Notes: generated by a model from the letters alone, not told the origin. Counted from the first letter of the stretch, positions 17,507 to 27,780 are shown. The stretch is DNA of 64,000 bases from Staphylococcus equorum (GCF_029531845.1 NZ_JAMBPV010000002.1:248001-312000), one strand, 5' to 3'. Translations and numbers: made by a program.

Positions 17507-18991
17507 TTGAATACTAGAAACAAAGATATTCCATGCTTAATAACAATTTTTGGAGCAACTGGTGATCTTAGTCACAGAAAATTATTTCCATCATTATTCC
17601 ATTTGTATCAACAAGAAAACTTAAATGAACAAGTTGCAATCATCGGGATAGGTAGAAGAGACTTAACAAATGATGATTTCCGTAGTCAAGTGAAATCATC
17701 AATTCAAGAACATGTTAAAGATACAAAACATCTTGATAAATTTATGGAACATGTATTCTATCACAAACATGATGTGAGTGATGAAGCAAGTTATCAATCA
17801 CTACTAGAAGTGAGTAATAAATTAGATACTGAATTCCAACTTCAAGGTAATAGATTATTCTACCTAGCTATGGCTCCTAATTTCTTTGGTGTGATTTCTG
17901 ATTATTTGAAATCATCTGGATTAACCGAGACTACTGGTTTCAAACGTTTAGTTATAGAAAAACCATTCGGTACTGATTTAGAGTCAGCAGAACAACTTAA
18001 TGAACAATTACGTCGTTCATTTAAAGAAGAAGAGATTTATCGTATTGATCATTACTTAGGTAAAGACATGGTACAAAATATAGAAGTACTTCGTTTCGCT
18101 AATGCAATGTTCGAACCATTATGGAACAACAAATACATTTCTAACATTCAAGTAACATCTTCAGAAGTATTAGGTGTTGAAGATAGAGGTGGTTACTATG
18201 AATCAAGTGGTGCTTTAAAAGATATGGTCCAAAACCATATGTTACAAATGGTTGCGTTATTAGCAATGGAAGCACCAATTAGTTTGCACAGTGAAGATAT
18301 ACGAGCTGAAAAAGTTAAAGCGCTCAAATCATTACGTAAATTAGAATCAGAAGAAGTCCGTCAAAACTTTGTTCGTGGACAATATGACGAAGGTACAATT
18401 GATGGACAAAAAGTAAGACGATACAGAGATGAAGACCGAGTTGCTGAAGATTCAACAACCCCTACTTTCGTTTCAGGTAAATTAACTGTCGATAACTTTA
18501 GATGGGCGGGCGTGCCATTTTATATTAGAACAGGTAAACGTATGAAGAGTAAATCGATTCAAGTTGTTGTTGAGTTTAAAGAAGTGCCTATGAATTTATA
18601 TTATGAAACAGATAAAAAATTAGATTCAAATTTACTTGTCATCAACATCCAACCTAATGAAGGTGTATCATTACATTTAAACGCGAAGAAAAATGTTCAA
18701 GGTATTGAAACAGAACCTGTTCAATTATCTTATGCAATGAGCGCACAAGATAAAATGAATACTGTCGATGCTTACGAAAATTTACTATTTGATTGTCTAA
18801 ATGGTGATGCTACTAACTTTACCCATTGGGAAGAGTTAAAATCCACTTGGAAATTTGTAGATGCAATACAAGAAGAATGGGACCAAAATGAACCGGAATT
18901 CCCTAACTATGAAGCGGGATCAAATGGTCCATTAGAAAGCGAATTACTCTTAAGTAGAGATGGTTTCCATTGGTGGGACGATATTCATTAA
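17507..18991 (+). CDS. zwf: Glucose-6-phosphate 1-dehydrogenase
   Basis: First oxidative pentose-phosphate enzyme: glucose-6-phosphate + NADP+ to 6-phosphogluconolactone. 494 aa from TTG 17507 (SD GAGG, 8-nt spacing); an in-frame TTG at 17501 is too close. Coenzyme motif FGATGDLSHRKLFP (~12-25), active-site RIDHYLGKDMVQN with the catalytic His/Lys, and EKPFG. gnd, which acts after it, is 4 kb away on the other strand. Confidence 0.96.
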   Translation: MNTRNKDIPCLITIFGATGDLSHRKLFPSLFHLYQQENLNEQVAIIGIGRRDLTNDDFRSQVKSSIQEHVKDTKHLDKFMEHVFYHKHDVSDEASYQSLLEVSNKLDTEFQLQGNRLFYLAMAPNFFGVISDYLKSSGLTETTGFKRLVIEKPFGTDLESAEQLNEQLRRSFKEEEIYRIDHYLGKDMVQNIEVLRFANAMFEPLWNNKYISNIQVTSSEVLGVEDRGGYYESSGALKDMVQNHMLQMVALLAMEAPISLHSEDIRAEKVKALKSLRKLESEEVRQNFVRGQYDEGTIDGQKVRRYRDEDRVAEDSTTPTFVSGKLTVDNFRWAGVPFYIRTGKRMKSKSIQVVVEFKEVPMNLYYETDKKLDSNLLVINIQPNEGVSLHLNAKKNVQGIETEPVQLSYAMSAQDKMNTVDAYENLLFDCLNGDATNFTHWEELKSTWKFVDAIQEEWDQNEPEFPNYEAGSNGPLESELLLSRDGFHWWDDIH

Positions 18992-19016
18992 TCTGTTTAT
19001 CTTTCTATAACATGAG

Positions 19017-19060
19017 GCAACAACACTAGTGTAAAAAATCACTGGTGTTGTTGCTTTTTT
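19017..19060 (+). terminator. zwf terminator
   Basis: GCAACAACACTAGTG / CACTGGTGTTGTTGC stem with one mismatch, then TTTTTT. Confidence 0.88.
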
Positions 19061-19280
19061 CTTAACCTTTTTTTGTGTTATGATTTAAGCTATTGAACAA
19101 ATTACAGAAGCCTACTAGTTTGCTTATTTACATATTACTCTATTTAATATTTTTGAGATGTAAGTATAAGTAAAATGATGTAGAATATAATTAATTAGGT
19201 AAACGATGCTAAAGGTTTCCAATAATAAATTTAAAAGCAATGATGGCGAATGAGTCATTTGAAAATTAGGAGTGAAAGTT

Positions 19281-20153
19281 TTGGACGTTATCAAGCAAAT
19301 ACAACAGGCAATTGTTTATATAGAAGATCATTTGCTAGAGCCTTTTCATTTGCAAGAACTCAGTGATTACGTTGGTCTTTCACCTTATCATCTTGATCAA
19401 TCATTTAAAATGATCGTTGGTCAATCTCCGAGCGAATATTCGAGATCACGTAGAATGACGTTAGCAGCAAAAGAGATTATTAATGGTTCAAGTCGTTTAA
19501 TGGATGTTGCTAAAAAATATAATTATAGTGATACAAATGCGTTCGCAAATGACTTTAGTGATTTTCATGGGGTCTCACCCATCCAAGTGAATACCAAACG
19601 GGATGAACTCAAAATGCAGCCAAGACTTTATATTAAACTGACAACAACAGAAACTGCACCTTATAATTACAGATTAGAAGATACGCAAGGACTGTCATTA
19701 GTGGGTTATAATCAATTTTTAGATGCAGATGAATTAGAAAATCCATATAAAGTACCTGACTTTTTAGAAGATTTATTAGTCGATGGAAAAATAAAAGAGC
19801 TCCAACGTTATAATGATGTAAGTCCACATGAGTTATTTGTAGTCAATTGTCCGTTAGATCAAGGTATGGAAATATTTGTGGGTGTGCCAAGTGAAAGATA
19901 TCCTGCACACTTAGAAAGTCGTTTCCTACCAGAAAGACAATATGCTAAATTTAACTTACAAGGTGATTTAGACTATGTCATAAACGAAGCTTGGTATTAT
20001 ATCGAAACAAGCCTTCAAATGACCTTACCATATGAACATAACAGCCTGTATGTGGAAGTTTATCCTTTAGAATTATCTTTTGATGATGCTGTCACTAAAG
20101 TTCAGCTATGGATGCCTGTAGATCAAGAACAATATCATGACAACGAATTATAA
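19281..20153 (+). CDS. AraC-family transcriptional regulator with effector domain
   Basis: 290-aa DNA-binding protein. N-terminal pair of AraC helix-turn-helix motifs (LQELSDYVGLSPYHLDQSFK, then MDVAKKYNYSDTNAFANDFS) up to ~100 and a C-terminal GyrI-like effector-binding domain (~110-290). TTG 19281 has AGGAG 8 nt upstream and gives MDVIKQIQQAI; the GTG at 19272 overlaps the SD. Ligand and targets unknown. Convergent with malA. Confidence 0.86.
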   Translation: MDVIKQIQQAIVYIEDHLLEPFHLQELSDYVGLSPYHLDQSFKMIVGQSPSEYSRSRRMTLAAKEIINGSSRLMDVAKKYNYSDTNAFANDFSDFHGVSPIQVNTKRDELKMQPRLYIKLTTTETAPYNYRLEDTQGLSLVGYNQFLDADELENPYKVPDFLEDLLVDGKIKELQRYNDVSPHELFVVNCPLDQGMEIFVGVPSERYPAHLESRFLPERQYAKFNLQGDLDYVINEAWYYIETSLQMTLPYEHNSLYVEVYPLELSFDDAVTKVQLWMPVDQEQYHDNEL

Positions 20154-20154
20154 A

Positions 20155-20212
20155 AACACCTCCGACATAATTTGAATTCAAAATAATTCAAATATCATTA
20201 GAGGTGTTTTTT
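20155..20212. terminator. Bidirectional terminator between araC-type gene and malA
   Basis: AACACCTC / GAGGTGTT outer stem, AATTTGAATT / AATTCAAAT inner stem, then TTTTTTTT on the plus strand and AAAAA on the other side. Confidence 0.8.
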
Positions 20213-20234
20213 TTAATTTAAATAAACTAACTTT

Positions 20235-21884
20235 TTATAAAGCTATTACAAAAGCTTCAAATGGACGTAATGCATTTAAATTTAATTTATTATCTTTGTA
20301 ATTATGGAGGTGAATACTATTTTCATTTATATTTTCATTGAATTTCAAAGTTGCAGTCTTATCAGTTAAGTTTCCTGCTACAAGTACACGTTTACCTTCT
20401 AATTCTCTAATATAAGCAAATGTGCGTTCGTTTTCAGCGTCTATCAGATTAAAAGTACCATACGTAAAAACATCATGTGATTTTTTTAGTTGTATAAGAG
20501 ATTTGTAAAAACTCAATATTGAATTTGAATCTTGCTGCTGTGACGATACATTGATCTCAGTGTAATTAGGATTAACTGGGAACCAAGGATCATGTTCAGA
20601 AAAACCACCGTTTGTAGTATTAGTCCATTGCATTGGTGTACGCGAATTATCTCTATTTTCCATTTTGTGTTTGTTTAACAGTTCAGTTAAATCGCCACCC
20701 TGTGCCTTAACGATATTATACTCATTAACTACAGCAACATCATTAAATGTTTCCACACTTTCAAATGGATAATTGGTCATACCGATTTCTTGACCTTGAT
20801 ATATAAATGGTGTGCCCTGTTGTAAGAAATATACAACTGCATGACTTGTAGCTGACTCATACCAAAACTTTTCATCATCACCCCATGTAGACACACGTCT
20901 AGGTTGATCATGATTTTCTATGAACAATGCATTCCACCCTACATTTTCAAGTTTCTTTTGCCATCTATTTAATACATTTTTATATGCTTTAACATCAAAT
21001 TTTACATCGCCAGTATTCCATAAACCTAAGTGTTCAAATTGGAAAATCATATTAAACTTACCTTTGTCTTCGCCAACCCACTCATCCGCATTATTAGGAT
21101 TCACACCATTTGCTTCACCCACGGTCATAATATCGTATTTACTTAGGGATTGGTCCTTCATTTCTTGTAACCAATCATGTATGCCAGGTTGGTTCATATC
21201 TACGTCAAACGCAGGCGCGTACGTTTTTCCTTCAGGAACTGGTAAATCGCCTGCTTCAAATGTTTTCTTGATATGCGTAATTGCATCCACTCTAAACCCG
21301 TCAATACCTTTTTCAAACCACCAGTTCATCATCCTAAAGATAGCTGCTTTAACGTCTTTGTTTTCCCAATTTAAATCAGGTTGCTTTTTACTAAATAAAT
21401 GAAAATAATATTGATCAGTTGTTTTATCATATTCCCATGTAGAACCATTGAAAATACTTTCCCAATTATTAGGTTCAGATCCATCCATTTTTGGATCCCC
21501 CCAGATATACCAGTCTCTTTTTGGGTTATCTTTACTAGATTTAGATTCAATAAACCATGGATGCTCATCCGAAGTATGATTGACTACTAAATCTAAGATG
21601 AGTTTCATTCCACGTTGGTGTACACCGTCTAATAATTGATCGAAATCTGCCATTGTTCCGAATTCGTCCATTATATCTTGATAATCACTAATATCATAAC
21701 CGTTATCATCATTTGGTGATTTATACATTGGGCTTAACCAGATGATGTCGATGCCTAAACCTTGTATATAATCTAGCTTTTCAATAACCCCTTGTAAATC
21801 TCCAATACCATCGTTATTTGAATCGTTAAAGCTTCGAGGATAAACTTGATACGCTACTGCTTCTTTCCACCACTGCTTATTCAT
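20235..21884 (-). CDS. malA: Alpha-glucosidase (GH13, MalA)
   Basis: Cytosolic GH13 enzyme hydrolysing maltose and short maltodextrins to glucose. 549 aa: N-terminal AVAYQVYPRSFNDSNNDGIG, region I DLVVNHTSDEHPWF, region II GFRVDAITHIKK (nucleophile Asp), acid/base Glu in VGEANG, region IV FIENHDQPR. No signal peptide. Overlaps malR by 8 nt, the malRA arrangement described for S. xylosus. Oligo-1,6-glucosidase activity is possible. Confidence 0.92.
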   Translation of the reverse strand: MNKQWWKEAVAYQVYPRSFNDSNNDGIGDLQGVIEKLDYIQGLGIDIIWLSPMYKSPNDDNGYDISDYQDIMDEFGTMADFDQLLDGVHQRGMKLILDLVVNHTSDEHPWFIESKSSKDNPKRDWYIWGDPKMDGSEPNNWESIFNGSTWEYDKTTDQYYFHLFSKKQPDLNWENKDVKAAIFRMMNWWFEKGIDGFRVDAITHIKKTFEAGDLPVPEGKTYAPAFDVDMNQPGIHDWLQEMKDQSLSKYDIMTVGEANGVNPNNADEWVGEDKGKFNMIFQFEHLGLWNTGDVKFDVKAYKNVLNRWQKKLENVGWNALFIENHDQPRRVSTWGDDEKFWYESATSHAVVYFLQQGTPFIYQGQEIGMTNYPFESVETFNDVAVVNEYNIVKAQGGDLTELLNKHKMENRDNSRTPMQWTNTTNGGFSEHDPWFPVNPNYTEINVSSQQQDSNSILSFYKSLIQLKKSHDVFTYGTFNLIDAENERTFAYIRELEGKRVLVAGNLTDKTATLKFNENINENSIHLHNYKDNKLNLNALRPFEAFVIAL

Positions 21885-22902
21885 GTGATTGCTCCTTTTT
21901 TATTTGTTGTGTTGAGGCTCGTTTAATAATATCTGTTGGGATAACTTTATTAAAATCGATAATATGTTCATCACTTATTAATTGAATGATTGAGTCACCT
22001 GCTGCTTCACCTAATAAGTCAGGATGAATATCGACTACAGTTTGTGGTGGTGCTGCAAATTCAGTTAAGTAAGAATCATTGAATGTTGCTGTTTGTAGAT
22101 CTGTTGGTACATGAAGTTGTAATTCATACAATACACTAAGCACAATATGATTGAGCATTGTATCTGATGTAATAATGACTGAAGGTAATGCGTTATGTAG
22201 GATTAAATGATAAAAATATGATTTTATGCTTTGGTAGTTCATATCAAAATATTCGATACGACCGATTTGTGCATATTGCTTAAGGACACTAGAAAATCCT
22301 TTAATTCGATCTTTAATAACTTCATAATTTCCACGTTCAGCTAAAAATAAAAAATCAGTATGCCCAAGACTTACGAGATAGCGTGTTAATTGTTCCGATG
22401 CTTCAACATTATCATTATCTATATGAATAACTTGTTGATTCGATAGAGTCTTTCCTACAACAACATATGGCATATTATATTGTGATAGTAAATTTTCTAT
22501 CATATCGTTTTCTCTTGAGTATAATAAAATAAACCCATCTACGGCATGATAAGAAATCATCTGCTTCACTTCTAATTCAATATTTTGATATTGCTCACTT
22601 GTGGTTGATATTGTTGCATAACCATGTGCTTTGCAAGTTTTATAAACACCTGAGAGGACATCTATGATAAATGGATTTTGTCTTGTTTCATTGCGCCCAC
22701 TTTTTTGAATGATACCTATTGTTTTAGATTGTTTTGTGACTAATGTTCGTGCTGCATGATTTGGTTGGTAGCCTAATTCTTTCATCACCGATAATACTTT
22801 TACTCTAGTAGTATCGCTTATACGATTGTTACCACTAATGACGCGTGAAACTGTCGATGGTGCTACATTTGCTGCTTGTGCAACATCTTTTATAGTTACC
22901 AA
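21877..22902 (-). CDS. malR: LacI-family maltose regulator MalR
   Basis: 341-aa repressor: N-terminal LacI HTH (VTIKDVAQAANVAPSTVSRVI) followed by a hinge and a periplasmic-binding-protein-like sugar domain. The TTG start at 22902 has AAGGATG 7 nt upstream. Encoded first in a two-gene operon with malA. A palindromic operator and a cre-like site lie upstream, so autoregulation and CcpA control are likely (inference). Confidence 0.9.
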   Translation of the reverse strand: MVTIKDVAQAANVAPSTVSRVISGNNRISDTTRVKVLSVMKELGYQPNHAARTLVTKQSKTIGIIQKSGRNETRQNPFIIDVLSGVYKTCKAHGYATISTTSEQYQNIELEVKQMISYHAVDGFILLYSRENDMIENLLSQYNMPYVVVGKTLSNQQVIHIDNDNVEASEQLTRYLVSLGHTDFLFLAERGNYEVIKDRIKGFSSVLKQYAQIGRIEYFDMNYQSIKSYFYHLILHNALPSVIITSDTMLNHIVLSVLYELQLHVPTDLQTATFNDSYLTEFAAPPQTVVDIHPDLLGEAAGDSIIQLISDEHIIDFNKVIPTDIIKRASTQQIKKEQSHE

Positions 22903-22931
22903 ATTGAGTCATCCTTTACTAATGTATAAAG

Positions 22932-22945
22932 TTAAAGCGCTTTCA
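22932..22945. promoter_or_regulatory. cre-like CcpA site upstream of malR
   Basis: Minus strand TGAAAGCGCTTTAA matches the cre consensus TGWAARCGYTWWCA at 13 of 14 positions, 30 nt upstream of the malR start codon. Confidence 0.65.
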
Positions 22946-22992
22946 ATACTATATTTGTAATGATAAGTAAATATAAAGGGAATGTCAAAGTA

Positions 22993-23014
22993 TTTGTGCA
23001 AACGATTGCACAAA
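22993..23014. promoter_or_regulatory. Palindromic operator, probable MalR site
   Basis: TTTGTGCAA-ACGA-TTGCACAAA, 9-bp perfect arms around a CG centre, typical of LacI-family operators, about 90 nt upstream of malR. Confidence 0.6.
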
Positions 23015-23122
23015 GTTGCTGTTTTTTGTTGCGACTATGGTTTATTTATATTCTTTTAATGAAACTCATTCATTTGGTAATCTATAGCATATTATGGCTA
23101 TGACTTGAAAATTTGCATAAAA

Positions 23123-23160
23123 AAACTACTAGTAAAGTTCTAAGACTTTGCTAGTAGTTT
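23123..23160 (-). terminator. gnd terminator
   Basis: AAACTACTAGTAAAGT / ACTTTGCTAGTAGTTT stem (one mismatch), followed on the minus strand by TTTTATGC. Confidence 0.85.
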
Positions 23161-23210
23161 CAAACGCGAAGTAGTTTCACGTCTTTTGAAATGTTATATA
23201 AAAATATTTA

Positions 23211-24620
23211 TTAGTCTTCAATCCATTGTGTATGGAATACGCCTTCACGGTCTTTACGTTCGTAAGTATGTGCACCAAAATAATCACGTTGAGCTTGAAT
23301 TAAGTTAGCTGGTAAGTTTTCTGAACGATAGCTATCATAATAGTTAATACTTGCAGAGAAACCTGGTGTTGGAACACCATTTTGTACACCAGTAGCTACA
23401 ACATCACGTAATGCATCTTGATAGTTTGTTACGATATCTTTGAAGTATGGATCTAATAATAGATTTTGTAATTCTGTATCGTTATCATAAGCTTCTTTAA
23501 TTTTTTGTAAGAATTGCGCACGAATAATACAACCTTCACGCCAAATCATAGCAAGCTCTCCAAGTTTTAAATTCCATTCATTGTCGTCACTAGCTTTTCT
23601 CATTTGAGCAAAGCCTTGTGCGTATGAACAAATCTTACTCATATATAGTGCTTTACGGATTTTTTCAAGGAATTCTTCTTTGTTACCTTCAAATTTAGTA
23701 CTTGGTCCATTTAATTGTTTAGAAGCATTCACACGTTCTTCTTTAATTGAAGATATAAAGCGTGCAAATACTGATTCAGTAATAATTGTTAATGGAATAC
23801 CTAATTCTAAAGCGTTAATAGAAGTCCATTTACCTGTACCTTTTTGGCCAGCAGTATCCATGATTTTTTCAACTAATGGACCATTACCATCATCATCTAA
23901 TTTAGTGAAAATGTCACCAGTGATTTCAATCAAGTAACTTGAAAGTTCGCCAGCATTCCAGTCTTTGAATGTTTGTGAAATTTCTTCATGAGACATACCA
24001 AGTAAGTCTTTCATCATTGCGTAACTTTCAGCAATTAACTGCATATCTGCATATTCAATACCATTGTGTACCATTTTAACGTAGTGACCGGCACCGTTAG
24101 GTCCAATATAAGCTACACATGCAGCGCCATCTTCAGCTTTAGCAGAGATTGCTTCTACAATGTCACTTACTTTATCAAATGCTTCTTGTTGTCCACCAGG
24201 CATTAATGAAGGACCAGTAAGCGCGCCAACTTCACCACCAGAAACGCCCATTCCGATGAAGTTAACACCACTTTCAGCTAGTGCTTTATTACGTCTGATT
24301 GTATCTTGATAATTAGTGTTACCACCATCGATTAAAATATCATCATTATCTAGTAATGGTAATAAGCTATCGATTGTTGCATCTGTTGCTGGTCCTGCCT
24401 TCACCATTAATAAAATCTTACGGGGTTTTTCTAGAGAATTCACAAATTCCTCTATAGAGTACGTCGGATGTATATTTTTACCTTCAGATTCTGTTACCAT
24501 TTCATCTGTTTTAGAAGATGAACGGTTAAAAACTGAAACGCTATATCCTCGTGATTCAATATTCCAAGCAAGGTTTTTACCCATTACGGCTAAACCTACT
24601 ACACCAATTTGTTGTGTCAT
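23211..24620 (-). CDS. gnd: 6-phosphogluconate dehydrogenase (decarboxylating)
   Basis: Oxidises and decarboxylates 6-phosphogluconate to ribulose-5-phosphate with NADP+, the second dehydrogenase of the oxidative pentose-phosphate pathway. 469 aa: N-terminal [12 protein letters not shown] (GxAxMGxNLA), NRSSSK as the NADP-phosphate contact, signature [18 protein letters not shown], and catalytic Lys in [18 protein letters not shown]. Monocistronic. Confidence 0.96.
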   Translation of the reverse strand: MTQQIGVVGLAVMGKNLAWNIESRGYSVSVFNRSSSKTDEMVTESEGKNIHPTYSIEEFVNSLEKPRKILLMVKAGPATDATIDSLLPLLDNDDILIDGGNTNYQDTIRRNKALAESGVNFIGMGVSGGEVGALTGPSLMPGGQQEAFDKVSDIVEAISAKAEDGAACVAYIGPNGAGHYVKMVHNGIEYADMQLIAESYAMMKDLLGMSHEEISQTFKDWNAGELSSYLIEITGDIFTKLDDDGNGPLVEKIMDTAGQKGTGKWTSINALELGIPLTIITESVFARFISSIKEERVNASKQLNGPSTKFEGNKEEFLEKIRKALYMSKICSYAQGFAQMRKASDDNEWNLKLGELAMIWREGCIIRAQFLQKIKEAYDNDTELQNLLLDPYFKDIVTNYQDALRDVVATGVQNGVPTPGFSASINYYDSYRSENLPANLIQAQRDYFGAHTYERKDREGVFHTQWIED

Positions 24621-24688
24621 TTAACTAACCTCTCTTATTAAAGTTTTCTCATATATTGTATCATAAAGCATCACTTATATTCACTTAA

Positions 24689-25825
24689 TCAGTTTTCAGA
24701 TTTTTGAGCAATTATTTCAACTATTTTTATAAGCTGTTCTGCTAATAGATTTAAAGCATCAATTGACATACGTTCTTCAGTTGTATGGATGTGCTCGTAA
24801 CCTACACCTAATATGACAGTAGGTATACCTAATTGATTGATTATATTACCATCAGAACCCCCACCAGCCATAACTGTATTCGGCGTTAATCCTAAAGCAA
24901 CTGCACTGGCTTTAGCTACATTAGTAACTGTGGCATCTTGTGCAATTTTAAAGCCAGGGTAACTATTAATAATTTCAACTGTAGCAGAGCAACCATATTT
25001 TTCAGCTGTTTTTTCAAAAACAGATTTCATATGAGCTACCTGAGCGTTTATACTTTCGTCTGAGTGTGATCGTGCTTCAGCCATAAGTGTTACTTTGTCA
25101 GCAACAATGTTTGTTGCTGAACCGCCTTCAAAACGGCCTATATTTGCTGTTGTATATTTGTCTATCTGACCTAATTTCATCGCACTGATAGCTTTAGCAG
25201 CAATATTAATCGCACTTACACCTTTATTAGGTACACTCGCATGAGCCTTTTTACCATGAATTGTAGTATTGATTTTCTTTTGCGTGGGAGCATTAATAAC
25301 AGTTGTTCCCACGTCTACACTTGCATCGATAGCATAGCCATATTTAGCATCGAGTAAAGATGTATCCAATGCTTTTGCGCCTTCCAAACCAGATTCTTCT
25401 GAAACAGTAAGCACAAATTGAATCTTACCATGTGGTGTATCTTGTTCATTTAATATGTAAATTAATTCTAAAATAGTCGCTAATCCAGCTTTATCATCAG
25501 CACCTAAAATTGTAGTTCCATCTGAATAGATATAACCATCATCTTTTACTATCGGTTTTACATTAACACCAGGCACAACTGTATCCATATGACTTGTGAA
25601 ATAGATATTATCTATATTTTCATCATTTGTCGTAGCCTTTAATGTGCAAATTAAATTATTTGCTCCCAAATTTTCATTTTCTCCTGCATTATCTTCAACT
25701 ACCTTTAATCCCAATTTTTCAAATTTAGCTTTGAGTAACTGTTGAATTTCCATTTCATATCCACTCTCAGAATTAATTTGCACTAATTCCAAAAAAGTAT
25801 TTAAGAGTCGTTGTTTGTTTATCAT
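24689..25825 (-). CDS. M20-family metallopeptidase (YqjE/PepT-like)
   Basis: 378-aa cytosolic zinc peptidase of the M20 family. Metal ligands: His in TSHMDTVVPG, Asp in LGADDKAG, Glu pair in EESGLEGAKAL, Asp in GYAIDASVD and the late His near GYEHIHTTEE. A dimerisation lid domain (~180-290) is inserted as usual. The closest recalled homologue is Bacillus YqjE, called peptidase T-like; substrate not proven. ATG 25825. Confidence 0.86.
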   Translation of the reverse strand: MINKQRLLNTFLELVQINSESGYEMEIQQLLKAKFEKLGLKVVEDNAGENENLGANNLICTLKATTNDENIDNIYFTSHMDTVVPGVNVKPIVKDDGYIYSDGTTILGADDKAGLATILELIYILNEQDTPHGKIQFVLTVSEESGLEGAKALDTSLLDAKYGYAIDASVDVGTTVINAPTQKKINTTIHGKKAHASVPNKGVSAINIAAKAISAMKLGQIDKYTTANIGRFEGGSATNIVADKVTLMAEARSHSDESINAQVAHMKSVFEKTAEKYGCSATVEIINSYPGFKIAQDATVTNVAKASAVALGLTPNTVMAGGGSDGNIINQLGIPTVILGVGYEHIHTTEERMSIDALNLLAEQLIKIVEIIAQKSEN

Positions 25826-26044
25826 TCGAAAATCCCCATTCCATTATTTATATGCCATACATTTTAGTGTAACGAAATGCGTACGTAAGCAAAACTAATA
25901 TGTTTCAATTCTAGAGGGTTCGTATGATATTATAATATTATAAAGTAGTTTGAAACTGAATATGTTGTAATTGATTTATATTGATAGATACAGTGTATTT
26001 TATCTATGCTTTAATTCCATATTCGAGATTTGGAGGAATCATCT

Positions 26045-26143
26045 TTGAGTAACAACAAAGTTCTAAAAGTCATTATTGTAGTCATGTTAGTAGCTATTAT
26101 ACTTGCATTGGTATTGACAAGTGTCGTTCCATTAGTGAATTAA
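26045..26143 (+). CDS. Prli42-like membrane miniprotein (32 aa)
   Basis: TTG start 26045 with GGAGG 7-8 nt upstream; product begins MSNNKVLKVIIVVMLVAIIL and ends LTSVVPLVN. It has a short basic N-terminus and a single membrane helix. Pattern and length fit Prli42, the Listeria miniprotein that tethers the stressosome to the membrane and is widespread in Bacillales; I infer that family here. Staphylococci lack a full RsbRST stressosome as far as I know, so its partner is open. Followed by a perfect terminator. Confidence 0.65.
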   Translation: MSNNKVLKVIIVVMLVAIILALVLTSVVPLVN

Positions 26144-26250
26144 TCACAATGGTTTTTGAAAGTATAAATGTTAATTAAACGTTATTTTATTATTTGAAGT
26201 GATGAATCACTAATATTTGTATAGTTGATGAGTTCAGTTAAAAAATGAAT

Positions 26251-26301
26251 AAAGCCATACAAAATCCTTGAAATTATAAGGATTTTGTATGGCTTTCATA
26301 T
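26251..26301. terminator. Bidirectional terminator after the Prli42-like gene
   Basis: Perfect 19-bp stem AAAGCCATACAAAATCCTT / AAGGATTTTGTATGGCTTT, lying between the miniprotein gene and the convergent FUSC gene. Confidence 0.88.
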
Positions 26302-27294
26302 TTAGGATGTTGCAATTTTAGGGTCATTATGTAATCTCAATGATCCAAATTGTGATTTTAGTAATAAATATGATTCAAGTTCATTTAAAAGTTGTAATAA
26401 GTTTGCACGTGTTCGAAAAGCTTCATGTGATGTAGGTAAGTCTAATTCATTTAACTCTATTCGAATTTCATATAACGAATGTAATCTTAACGCAGTATAA
26501 TCATTACTATTTACATTTGTTCCTACTTCAGCAAATAAATTAGATATTTTGGATAATAAGCAATCGTTTATTTCAATATTTTGAAGGATTAGAGCCATTC
26601 TTCGTAATAGTTCTAATTGTTCTTCCCGCATATCAAAATAATGATAATAAGAATTTTCATTCCTAACATAATGATTCTTAACATCTCTAAATGCGATTGA
26701 TTTTGCTTTGCGAATCGTAGTTTTTAACTTCTCAAAGGAGATATCTAAGCTTGGATTTGGGTTTTTACAAGCCTTACTGAACATTTGAAAAATATCAGTG
26801 AATTGATTTTCAATTTGTTGTTTATATTGTTTTAAATTACTATCTAAACTTGGCATAATAACGTTCATTAAGAATGCGATGCCCAGACCAACAATTAATA
26901 AGATAACTTCATTGAAAAATAAATCCATATCAATCGTTTTAGCATTGAAAACATGAAGTAAGATAACACAACTTGTAACAACACCTTCTTGAACTTTAAA
27001 TACAACAGTTAAAGGAATAAAAAGCAGTACAATGATACCTAATACAATTGCATTTTGTCCTAATAAATTAAAAACAATAGAACCAAGTGCTAGTATCATA
27101 AGACAAGATACAAAACGAGATACAATTGCTTGTAGTGAATGCACCTTTGTATGTTTAATACAAAGAACTACTAAAATGGCACTAGATGCAAAATTATCTA
27201 AGCCGATTAATTTTGCGATAATAATACCTAACGCCATGCCAATTGCAGTCTTTATCGTTCTAAATCCGATGCGGTATGGATTTAAACGTGTCAT
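26302..27294 (-). CDS. Aromatic acid exporter-like (FUSC/DUF939) membrane protein
   Basis: 330 aa. N-terminal half (~1-145) has about five to six hydrophobic segments (e.g. TAIGMALGIIIAKLIGL, VVTSCVILLHVFNAK, LIVGLGIAFLMNVI); the C-terminal half is helical and cytosolic (Lys/Arg/Glu-rich). This fits the FUSC/ArAE_1 putative aromatic acid exporter family, like Bacillus YqjA, which also neighbours the M20 peptidase gene yqjE. Substrate unknown. SD GAGGG before ATG 27294. Confidence 0.78.
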   Translation of the reverse strand: MTRLNPYRIGFRTIKTAIGMALGIIIAKLIGLDNFASSAILVVLCIKHTKVHSLQAIVSRFVSCLMILALGSIVFNLLGQNAIVLGIIVLLFIPLTVVFKVQEGVVTSCVILLHVFNAKTIDMDLFFNEVILLIVGLGIAFLMNVIMPSLDSNLKQYKQQIENQFTDIFQMFSKACKNPNPSLDISFEKLKTTIRKAKSIAFRDVKNHYVRNENSYYHYFDMREEQLELLRRMALILQNIEINDCLLSKISNLFAEVGTNVNSNDYTALRLHSLYEIRIELNELDLPTSHEAFRTRANLLQLLNELESYLLLKSQFGSLRLHNDPKIATS

Positions 27295-27306
27295 GTGTTA
27301 GTCCCT

Positions 27307-27744
27307 CTATTTTTCGTCACAATAAGTGTCGAATGTGTTTTGTAATTGTGTGATGACATCCATAACGTCATGACCTTCAATTTGGTGACGTTCTACCATT
27401 TGGGCAATTTTGCCATCTTTGATTAATGCAAACGATGGACTTGATGGTGCATAACCTTCAAAATAATCTCTAGCTTGTTGTGTTGCTTCTTTATCTTGAC
27501 CAGCGAATACAGTTACAAGACGGTCAGGTGTTTTATCATAATGTAAAGCATGTGTTGCTGCTGGTCTAGCAATACCACCGGCACAACCACATACCGAGTT
27601 AACCATCACAAGTGTCGTTCCATCTTGTTGTAATACTTTGTCTACTTCTTCTGGAGATGTTAATTGCTCGTATCCAGCTTGTTCTATCTCATTTCTTGCT
27701 TGATTAACAACATCAGTCATATATAAATCAAAATTTAAATCCAT
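27307..27744 (-). CDS. brxA: Bacilliredoxin (BrxA/BrxB, YphP/YqiW family)
   Basis: 145-aa thioredoxin-fold protein that removes bacillithiol from mixed disulfides on proteins after oxidative stress. The CGC active site is in [15 protein letters not shown] (~residue 54); [13 protein letters not shown] is the thioredoxin-like cis-Pro region. ATG 27744 follows AAAGGTG by 8 nt; the ORF start at 27762 overlaps the SD. Confidence 0.92.
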   Translation of the reverse strand: MDLNFDLYMTDVVNQARNEIEQAGYEQLTSPEEVDKVLQQDGTTLVMVNSVCGCAGGIARPAATHALHYDKTPDRLVTVFAGQDKEATQQARDYFEGYAPSSPSFALIKDGKIAQMVERHQIEGHDVMDVITQLQNTFDTYCDEK

Positions 27745-27780
27745 AATAACGTCACCTTTCATTTCTGAATTATTACTTTT

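Noticed and set aside
20920..21402. 160-aa plus-strand ORF opposite malA
   Set aside because: Composition (Phe/Ser/Pro-rich) and position match an antisense shadow of GH13 codons; no SD.
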